Shown here: positions 8,618 through 14,251 of the stretch, in pieces
Layout of the letters: every line of letters starts with the position of its first letter
Numbering within the stretch: position 1 is the stretch's first letter
DNA from: Triparma columacea
Lineage: Eukaryota; Sar; Bolidophyceae; Parmales; Triparmaceae
Assembly (NCBI GenBank): GCA_030267965.1
Contig: BRYA01000276.1
Coordinates: 1-14,251, forward strand
Direction: 5' to 3'
Length of the DNA stretch: 14,251 nucleotides
The notes under the pieces: model-generated
The model's database searches: none
Seen by the model: the letters and a program-made list of their open reading frames with translations, nothing else
Told to the model about the DNA's origin: nothing
Made by a program: the position numbers and the translations under genes

Positions 8618-8705
8618 GGCCTATTTGAGGCTATTTGAGGGTATTCAAGGGTATTCAAGGGTAAGTATGCCGTAGGTATGCCTATTTATGCCTATTTGTA
8701 CCTAA
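8618..8705. repeat. 10-bp tandem repeats upstream of PYROXD1
   Basis: CTATTTGAGG occurs twice in a row (8621-8640), then GTATTCAAGG twice (8641-8660). After these come related TATGCC/TATTT units up to about 8705. The block lies 35-120 nt upstream of the PYROXD1 ATG, in its presumed 5' UTR or core promoter. Confidence 0.8.
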
Positions 8706-8858
8706 TTTATTCCCATTTAATGAAAGTCTTATCTGTATTTGTCCCCAGCAAAACTTGGGCCAAAACAAGGCGGCATTGTTTTGGAAGAAGTCCTCTGTTT
8801 TTTTTACACGTCGATCGACCGTTCCCTCCTCATCCCCTTCCCTCCCAAAGTTCTCCCT

Positions 8859-10603
8859 CTACTCATTTTTCTCCTCCTCTTTTTTCTTCATCATCGCCCT
8901 TTCCGCGATAATCTTCCCCGCCTCCTTAGCTTCCTCTGCTTTTTCCTCCTTACTTTTCACTGACCCCAAAGAAAAGCCATGCCTTGAGCAATCCGGCGCT
9001 TTGCAACAATGCCCACAGAGAATATAATCGCAATTGAGCGCGGCAGCGTTGCAACAATCCTTGGACTTGGACTGGCAGACCAGTTTCCCATCATTGGCTT
9101 TGAACTCTGCCATCCTGGCTTGCCTTTGTTCTTCCGTTAGACGGGTACCCTCCAGAACCTTCCCGAAGCTCTCCAAGGCCGTGTGCAATCGTTTCTTCTC
9201 TTTCTCAACACGCAATCTCTCCTTCTCAACACGCAATCTCTCCTTCTCAACACGCAATCTCTCCTTCTTAACACGCAATCTCTCTGCCTCGGCGCGCAAC
9301 CTCTCCTTCTCGGCCAGCATTTCATTGACCGACTTCAAAGATTCATTGTACAGGGTAACGAGGGCGTCGCGTGCTTTCACGCGCTTCCCCTTCCCGGTCC
9401 CATAACGAGTTTCCCCAATCTTGAATCCTCCTGTTTTCGTGAATGTAGTTGTCCTTGCGATTTCATTGTACACAAGGGAATTTTCGTTCGACGGAAGCGG
9501 AATTGCATCGAGCTCCACGGCAGCGGATACGAGGACAACGATTTTTACGGGAAGGCTTTGAAACCTCCGGTCTTCAGACGTGAGTGTACTGAACCTGGCT
9601 TGAACTTCTGTGAGGACCTGAGCGCTTGATCCAAGCTCCGACCTCATACCGTCAATGTCCGTCTTGAGCTTCTTGGCGGCCTTCTCTTCATTCTCAATTC
9701 GCTTCCTCTTTCTCTCCTCCCTGGCCTTCTCCTCTGCCTCCTGTAAGTAAGGTAATTGTAAGTTCTTATATTTCACACACGACACCGCCCTCTCTCTCCT
9801 TTCTCACCTTCTCCATCTTGATGGCCCTCCTGGACTCCTTGATCTCGTCGGCGTAATTCTCCTCGTAACCTCTCAGCGTCAAGGCTTCCCCATCGTCGCC
9901 AACGTCAGGTACCCATCCCTCGATTCCCTTCTTAAGGACCGTCGTGTATTCATATTGCCCCCGCCCGTGACGCCCTCCAGCATATCCCAGTCGGTCGTTC
10001 TGAAGCACAATCTCACTAATAACATGACTCTCCTCAAGGCCCGGATAATCTTCGTTCCCCATGTAGTAGGGATTAATCTCCTTCTCCCTCAACAAGGAGC
10101 ACTCCTTTGTCTCGTGGCACAGAATACCGAACCCATTGTTGATTCCCCCCGTGTAACTCTTCCCGCAAAATGCGCACTTGCGTCCAAGGAGAGCGCTAAG
10201 AACGACTGCAGGGTCGGCATATCCTGTGAGCCTATGGAGGGTCTTCCGTTGATAGTTATTGAGTCGGTCTCTGTCCTGCGGTACGAGCGAGAGTTACGAG
10301 TATGAGATGTGTGAACAGTTCCTGTTTCACTACACATCACCTCTTGCCCACCTCAGGACCGGGGGGTTTCATCAGCTCAGTAAGGGTGGACTTGGCGAGT
10401 TTCGCAAGATAGGGCTTGCATGTTTTGTGGATGGATTTTTTGAGAAGCGCCAAAATTAGAAGTGCCTTGGGATTGGCAAATGAAGCAACGATTCCCAACA
10501 TTCCCCCACCGGGGGATCCATCATTGAAAATTTCAGATCCTTTCGTGGATATCAATGGTTTCCCATTCTGAACAGTCCTCAGTTTCGCAGTGCGTTTAGG
10601 CAT
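8859..10603 (-). CDS. Unrecognised 533-residue Cys-cluster and coiled-coil protein, three exons (10352-10603, 9808-10275, 8859-9740)
   Basis: No family recognised. The ATG at 10603 opens an 84-codon exon with a basic start and a hydrophobic stretch (ALLILALL). A 76-nt intron (10276-10351, phase 0, GTGGGC donor) joins ...PPGPE to DRDRLNNYQRK. A 67-nt intron (9741-9807, phase 0, GTGAGA donor) joins ...IKMEK to EAEEKAREER. Exon 2 has a possible zinc site: C118-x2-C121, C137-H138 and C143. Exon 3 has a basic Lys/Arg/Glu helix, a heptad block of ERLRVEK units (about 386-425), and a second Cys-rich cluster (C462 to H494, including CGHCC). A KKKEEEK tail ends the protein. The layout suggests a zinc-stabilised protein with a long helix; function and location are unknown. 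The long upstream repeat begins about 10 nt before the ATG. Confidence 0.75.
9203..9310 (-). repeat. 21-bp tandem repeats encoding ERLRVEK heptads
   Basis: About five units of CTCCTTCTCAACACGCAATCT on the + strand, the outer ones diverged (CGGCGCGCAAC). Each unit encodes one seven-residue period with alternating Glu and Arg/Lys, which suits a coiled coil or single charged helix. Confidence 0.9.
9741..9807 (-). other. Intron 2 of the 533-residue protein gene
   Basis: GTGAGA donor at 9807 and a CTTACTTACAG acceptor at 9741; 67 nt, phase 0. Reading through it from exon 2 hits a stop soon after VVCEI. Confidence 0.8.
10276..10351 (-). other. Intron 1 of the 533-residue protein gene
   Basis: GTGGGC donor at 10351 and a GTACCGCAG acceptor at 10276; 76 nt, phase 0. 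The downstream frame meets a stop within the intron and has no ATG before its cysteine motif, which supports splicing to the 84-codon exon. Confidence 0.7.
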
Positions 10604-10613
10604 GACAGTTTAA

Positions 10614-10973
10614 GGATTCCTACATTATTGACGGGAATCAGGGGGTTAGTGTGGTGTGATGGAGTAAGAACAAGGGAGAGCGATGGTGAGACCCTCAAGG
10701 ATGCCTCATTGCGGCATCAATTGCGGTTCTTTGCCCAATAGTAACCCCAATATGATACTAACAGGGTCGGAAATGTGGCCGAAAGTAGTATTATCTCGTC
10801 TATGAGACGAATAATCCAAACCCAATGAACACTCAGTCAGTCTACCTCGATTGAAGAGGGGAAATAACTTGAACTTGACGTGAATGGGAAATTAAAACCA
10901 TCGATAGGGCACATTACAACTAGTGGAAGTCTTGGCAAGGGTTATTATTGTCATTGTTATCCCGCCTTACCTT
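10614..10973 (-). repeat. Long upstream repeat, copy 1 (5' of the 533-residue protein gene)
   Basis: Matches 12475-12836 along nearly its whole length in the same orientation, about four in five bases by eye with small indels. Shared blocks include TTCCTACATTATTGAC, GTTAGTGTGGTGTGAT, GGTGAGACCCTCAAGGATGC, GGGGAAATAACTTGAACTT and CAAGGGTTATTA. It starts about 10 nt upstream of the ATG at 10603. No coding potential was seen. Confidence 0.9.
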
Positions 10974-11166
10974 TATTTCGATAAGATTTTCTTTTGCCAA
11001 AACAGAATTGGTCTCCAGTCCAATCTATTTCAGATCAGATAAAACAATTGAACGATTGATTGAACATGTAAGTATAATCATCTAGTATTATGATCCGATT
11101 GTTTCACTCCTGTCTGACTATACTTGGAAAAAGGGTAACGTTCGTGCACTGCTGACAACAAAGACT
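10974..11166. other. Spacer downstream of the LRR gene
   Basis: AT-rich sequence between the end of repeat copy 1 and the LRR stop codon, presumably including the LRR 3' UTR. Nothing further recognised. Confidence 0.4.
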
Positions 11167-12378
11167 TCACAGAAACTCCAGAATTACTCTCCACAAAACT
11201 TTCGGGATCTTCTCACGTGCCTCAGTTACCCTAAGCGCTGGGGCTTCAACTCCGTCAGTTCGCTTCCGCTTCCTAGCGGATCTCCTGGGTGGATCCTCCA
11301 CGTGATCCCAGGTTCCCTTCAGGCACAGCAGAGCGTTGACGCGTTCCATCACAGCGACATTGCGGTGCCACCTGTAATGGAGGAGGTCAGAGACAGTCGG
11401 CATGTTTTTATCAGCAGCGGCGGTGATTAGGGCAGTGCAGTTCAAGAAGCAGTCTTCACCGATGGAGACAGCAGGAGATAGAATGAGTTTCGTCAGGGCG
11501 GAGCATCCATCGAAGGCTTCATTGCCGATCGTCGTCACTCCGACAGGGATTGTGATGGCTGCGAGGGAGGAGCATCCGTAGAAGGCGCCATTGCCAATCG
11601 TCGTCACTGAGTCCGGGATGGTGATGGCCGTGAGGGAGGAGCATTCAGAGAAGGCGCTCTCGCTAATCGTCGTCACTCCGTCAGGGATGGTGATGGCAAT
11701 GAGGGAGGAGCAGTATTCGAAGGCGCGTTCGCCAATCATCGTCACTCCGTCTGGGATCGTGATGGCCGTGAGGGAAAGGCATTCGCTGAAGGCGTAATTG
11801 CCAATCTTCGTCACTGAGTCCGGAATCATGATGGCTGCGAGGGAGGAGCATCCTCTGAAGGCGTCATCGCCAATCGATGTCACTCCGTCCGGGATTGTGA
11901 TGGCCATGAGGGAGGAGCATTCGCAGAAGGCATCACTGCCAATCGACGTCACAGAGTCCGGGATTGTGATGGCTGCGAGGGAGTAGCATCTCAAGAAGGC
12001 GTAATCGCCAATCGTCGTCACTCCATCTGGGATGCTGATGGCCGTGAGGGAGGAGCATCTATAAAAGGCGCAGTAGTCAATCATCGTCACTGAGCCCGGG
12101 ATGGTGATGGCCATTAGGGAGGAGCATCCTTGGAAGGCGTGTTTGTCAATCTTCGTCACTGAGTCCGGGATGGTGATGGCCGTGAGGGAGGAGCATTCTG
12201 CAAAGGCGGAATCACAAATCGTTGTCACTCCGTCTGGGATGGTGATGGCCGTGAGGGAGGAGCATTCGTAGAAGGCGTAACCGCCAATCGACGTCACTCC
12301 TTGTGCAAAAGTCACTTCTGTGAGATCACGATTGCCACTGAAGCTCTCTACGCCAGAGTATACTGCTGTTTGGGGCAT
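11167..12378 (-). CDS. LRR_5 (BspA-type) leucine-rich repeat protein
   Basis: Single exon, 403 residues, from an ATG at 12378-12376 in a CCCCGAAATG context. After a 21-residue lead come 12 clear repeats of 23 residues (about 22-297), each close to ITIPDGVTTIG..AF..CSSLTA. A shorter 13th unit (CFLNCTALI) follows. This is the BspA/Treponema-type LRR_5 fold, a curved binding surface; such proteins are abundant in stramenopile genomes and in some bacteria and protists. There is no signal peptide or membrane segment. The tail (about 321-403) has HRNVAVMERVNALLCLK, a basic patch ARKRKR that could act as an NLS, and ends LWRVILEFL. It is therefore probably intracellular; the ligand is unknown. The repeats are also very alike at DNA level (69-bp period). 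The long upstream repeat lies about 97 nt before the ATG. Confidence 0.9.
   Translation of the reverse strand: MPQTAVYSGVESFSGNRDLTEVTFAQGVTSIGGYAFYECSSLTAITIPDGVTTICDSAFAECSSLTAITIPDSVTKIDKHAFQGCSSLMAITIPGSVTMIDYCAFYRCSSLTAISIPDGVTTIGDYAFLRCYSLAAITIPDSVTSIGSDAFCECSSLMAITIPDGVTSIGDDAFRGCSSLAAIMIPDSVTKIGNYAFSECLSLTAITIPDGVTMIGERAFEYCSSLIAITIPDGVTTISESAFSECSSLTAITIPDSVTTIGNGAFYGCSSLAAITIPVGVTTIGNEAFDGCSALTKLILSPAVSIGEDCFLNCTALITAAADKNMPTVSDLLHYRWHRNVAVMERVNALLCLKGTWDHVEDPPRRSARKRKRTDGVEAPALRVTEAREKIPKVLWRVILEFL
11488..12315 (-). repeat. 69-bp tandem array coding the LRR_5 repeats
   Basis: Twelve units of 69 bp with conserved blocks such as GAGGGAGGAGCAT, GGGATGGTGATGGC and CAATCGTCGTCACT on the + strand. 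Variation is concentrated in the codons between the SAF and C positions and in the GV/SV alternation, as expected for homogenising repeats under protein constraint. Confidence 0.95.
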
Positions 12379-12932
12379 TTCGGGGAAGGGGAGAGTCCTG
12401 GGGTTGAGAGGATCTTTTCACCCGTCTTTTCGGTAACAGTTGAAACCTCAAACTATTTTATACTGATTCTCTGCGAATTCCTACATTATTGACAGGAGGA
12501 ATCAGGGGGGTTAGTGTGGTGTGATTGACAAAGAACAAGGGAGAGGGATGGTGAGACCCTCAAGGATGCGTCATTGCGGCGTCAATAGCGGTTCTCTGCC
12601 CGATGGCAACCACAATATTACACTAATAATATCGGAAATAGGGCCCAAAGTAGCATCATCTCGTCTATAAGACGGTAATAAGACGGGTGAAAAACCCACG
12701 AATACTCGACCTCGATTGAAGGGGAAATAACTTGAACTTGGACGTGAATAGAAAATTAAAAACATCGATAGGACAAATAACAACTGGTCAAAGCCTTAAC
12801 AAGGGTTATTACTGTCATTGTTGTTCGCATTACCTTCTTCTTGCTGCTATTGTGTTTGGGGGGTCGGAGGGAGCAAAGACTCCGAATTGTTCGGGTTTTT
12901 CTGGATTTCTATTCTCCTTAATCTTCTTTCTC
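12379..12932. other. Divergent spacer between LRR and DUF1995 genes
   Basis: Holds the 97-nt LRR leader, repeat copy 2, and a roughly 96-nt AT-rich stretch before the DUF1995 ATG. An in-frame extension of the DUF1995 reading frame runs into it from a TTG at 12732, but it contains no ATG. Confidence 0.5.
12475..12836 (-). repeat. Long upstream repeat, copy 2 (5' of the LRR gene)
   Basis: Direct copy of 10614-10973, 1861 bp away. It fills most of the divergent spacer between the LRR gene and the DUF1995 gene and stops about 96 nt short of the latter's ATG. The core at about 12528-12600 carries two TGACGC motifs and a CT-rich block when read on the LRR sense strand. These match the short copy at 5115-5171. 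Confidence 0.9.
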
Positions 12933-13973
12933 ATGAATTCGTCAATAATAAAACTTACAACTCTACTGCACCTACTATTATATACACATGCATTCTTTAC
13001 ACCCATTGTTACCCCCTCAGAACGTGTTAACCAAAAAATAACCTGCCACCTCGAGCCAAAACTGAGTCGACAAATAACATATTCAACCTCTGATTCATCC
13101 TTATCTTCCTCTTCATCCTCCTCCCCTTCATCCTCCCCCCCTTCACCACCCCGTGCATCTATATACCCTCCCACAGATCTCGATGACATGATCCGTCAGG
13201 TTCGAGCAGTGGTGAATCGTTCCCCCTCCACCAGGCAGATAATCCGTACTCCCCTCCCCCGTTCCTCCTCCGCCAAGGACCTCGGCCGCCTCTACGAGGC
13301 CAAGTCCTCCTCCTACGACACCGTCCTCGTCCCCCCCGACGAGACCTGGCAGGGTGGTTGCATGCAGCTTTACAGGGCTGCGTTCCCTGTTGCCGAGGAC
13401 ATCCTCAGGGGGGTCACGGGAGCCCCCCTCCCCCCCCGCGTCCTCGAGGACCGCTCCTGCGACGAATCCGGCGTCGACGGCGTCGGCTACGCCCTCACTC
13501 AGTGCACGGACCCCCAGAACGACGTGGGCTGCTTCGTTCAGCCCACGCAGGAGACCCTGGACTACATAAAGAAGAACTGCGAGGTCGCGAAGGGGAGGCT
13601 AGTTATGCTGCACAACCCGCAGTGGAGGGACGTGGACGACGCTCTCGACACGGCTAGCAAGGGGGGGGGAATCCTGGGTGGCTTCGCTTCGTTTTTGGGA
13701 GGTAAGGGGGAGACGCTAAAGACGCTCGACGCGATGGGGTTCGAGCTCACGTACTGCTTCGACGGCTACGTGTGCAAGGGGGGGGACGTGTGGCTGCTGA
13801 AGCACTTCGACGCACCCTGGCACGTCTTTGCGGAGAACGACGACAAGACGGACTACATTTTCCTAGGTACCAAGCAGACCAGACCAAGCTACCAGGACGT
13901 CGACGCCATGTTGGACGCCAAGGGTATCACGGTCAAGTACGCGAGGGATATTGGGATGGCTCCCAAGCTCTAG
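12933..13973 (+). CDS. DUF1995 family protein with a bipartite plastid-targeting N-terminus
   Basis: Single exon, 346 residues, from the ATG at 12933; the open frame upstream has no ATG. Residues 4-20 (IIKLTTLLHLLLYTHA) form a hydrophobic signal peptide. It ends at an Ala-Phe junction (HA-FF), followed by a Ser/Lys/Arg-containing, acid-poor stretch: the bipartite signal with ASAFAP-like motif of plastids of red secondary origin. A Ser/Pro linker (about 51-73) leads into the conserved region. This starts YPPTDLDDMIRQVRAVV (78-94), with LVMLHNPQWRDV in the middle and APWHVFAENDD, YIFLGTKQTRPSYQDVD near the end, as in DUF1995 proteins of algae and plants. Some plant members assist photosystem assembly (LPA3); others are fused to adenylate kinase. 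The exact role here is unknown. The gene is divergent from the LRR gene and convergent with the next exon. Confidence 0.85.
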   Translation: MNSSIIKLTTLLHLLLYTHAFFTPIVTPSERVNQKITCHLEPKLSRQITYSTSDSSLSSSSSSSPSSSPPSPPRASIYPPTDLDDMIRQVRAVVNRSPSTRQIIRTPLPRSSSAKDLGRLYEAKSSSYDTVLVPPDETWQGGCMQLYRAAFPVAEDILRGVTGAPLPPRVLEDRSCDESGVDGVGYALTQCTDPQNDVGCFVQPTQETLDYIKKNCEVAKGRLVMLHNPQWRDVDDALDTASKGGGILGGFASFLGGKGETLKTLDAMGFELTYCFDGYVCKGGDVWLLKHFDAPWHVFAENDDKTDYIFLGTKQTRPSYQDVDAMLDAKGITVKYARDIGMAPKL

Positions 13974-14069
13974 TGTGTCACTGGGTCTTTAACTTAGTTT
14001 TGGTTTTGTTTCAAAAAAGTTGGTGTACAATCAATCATTCCATCCATCCCCCCGTCGCCTTTAGTGCCT

Positions 14070-14214
14070 TCATTCCTCCCCCCTCATGTCCCAGTAAACC
14101 ATCCCCCTCGCACCCACGTTGCAGGCCAGGTAGTCATCGTTCATGGATACCACGTTGCTGAAGAACCTGTTGTAAACCCTGTGGGTTCCCCAGTGCCTGC
14201 TCTCCACCCTCCTC
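14070..14214 (-). CDS. Last exon of an unrecognised gene, 5' part beyond the window
   Basis: From an acceptor (CTGCAG at 14215-14220 on the sense strand, preceded by a long C run) an open frame of 47 codons runs to TGA at 14070-14072. It includes SRHWGTHRVYNRFF, VVSMNDDYLACNVGARG and MVYWDMRGEE. Composition and aromatic content look like a real conserved domain, but I cannot name it. A phase-2 intron boundary at 14214/14215 is inferred. It is convergent with the DUF1995 gene, about 96 bp apart. Confidence 0.6.
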
Positions 14215-14220
14215 CTGCAG

Positions 14221-14221
<1 letters not shown>

Positions 14222-14251
<30 letters not shown>
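14222..14251. repeat. 30-base G homopolymer at the window end
   Basis: An uninterrupted run of 30 G up to the last base. On the - strand it is a C tract just upstream of a splice acceptor, so part of it may be a true polypyrimidine tract. Its length at the sequence end suggests that an assembly stopped here. Confidence 0.9.

Noticed and set aside
8583..8658. 25-residue N-terminal extension of PYROXD1 from a TTG
   Set aside because: A non-ATG start overlapping the tandem repeats. The ATG at 8583 directly precedes the FAD-binding fold.
10337..10603. Independent 88-residue gene
   Set aside because: Its last four codons contain a GT donor, and the next exon continues in phase with a cysteine motif that has no ATG of its own. 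It is better read as exon 1 of the 533-residue protein.
11591..11986. Two + strand frames opposite the LRR array
   Set aside because: Periodic antisense shadows of the LRR repeats.
11488..12315. CRISPR-like array
   Set aside because: The 69-bp periodic repeats are coding (23-residue LRR_5 units), without unique spacers, in a eukaryotic context.
10614..12836. LTR retrotransposon with the LRR gene inside
   Set aside because: The direct repeats look LTR-like. However, the interior encodes only an LRR_5 protein, with no gag, protease, reverse transcriptase or integrase, and I saw no primer-binding site or target-site duplication.

Overview
The window is nuclear DNA of a eukaryote. Several genes read through only when short GT-AG introns are removed, seven of eight donors begin GTGAG, and coding stretches are more GC-rich than the AT-rich spacers. 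The last complete gene encodes a DUF1995-type plastid protein. It starts with a signal peptide followed by an Ala-Phe junction, as in stramenopile algae with a secondary red plastid. Together with LRR_5 repeats, a C-type lectin fragment and compact spacing, this suggests a photosynthetic stramenopile (a Parmales/bolidophyte or pelagophyte type is plausible). The species cannot be fixed from the sequence alone.

Layout: (1) 2-1600, + strand: NO66/RIOX1-type JmjC ribosomal oxygenase, 5' truncated by the window edge and carrying two apparent frameshifts. (2) 1666-5072, - strand: an unrecognised 1025-residue protein in three exons. (3) 5525-5903, + strand: a truncated C-type lectin domain gene or relic. 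(4) 6218-8583, - strand: a PYROXD1-type flavoprotein oxidoreductase in three exons. (5) 8859-10603, - strand: an unrecognised 533-residue Cys-cluster and coiled-coil protein in three exons. (6) 11167-12378, - strand: a single-exon LRR_5 (BspA-type) protein with 12-13 repeats of 23 residues. (7) 12933-13973, + strand: the DUF1995 plastid protein. (8) 14070-14214, - strand: the last exon of an unrecognised gene, ending at a 30-base G run at the window edge.

The most unusual structure lies outside the genes. A direct repeat of about 355 bp sits just upstream of two unrelated - strand genes, (5) and (6). A shorter diverged copy of its core sits at the same place upstream of (2). Three neighbouring genes with no visible homology therefore share a 5' module containing a pair of TGACGC-like motifs and a conserved CT-rich block. 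PYROXD1, which lies between them on the same strand, lacks it. This could be a shared promoter or leader, or the footprint of a dispersed repeat. No operon-like or single-pathway logic links the genes: ribosome or chromatin oxygenation, redox repair and plastid biology stand next to lineage-specific proteins.
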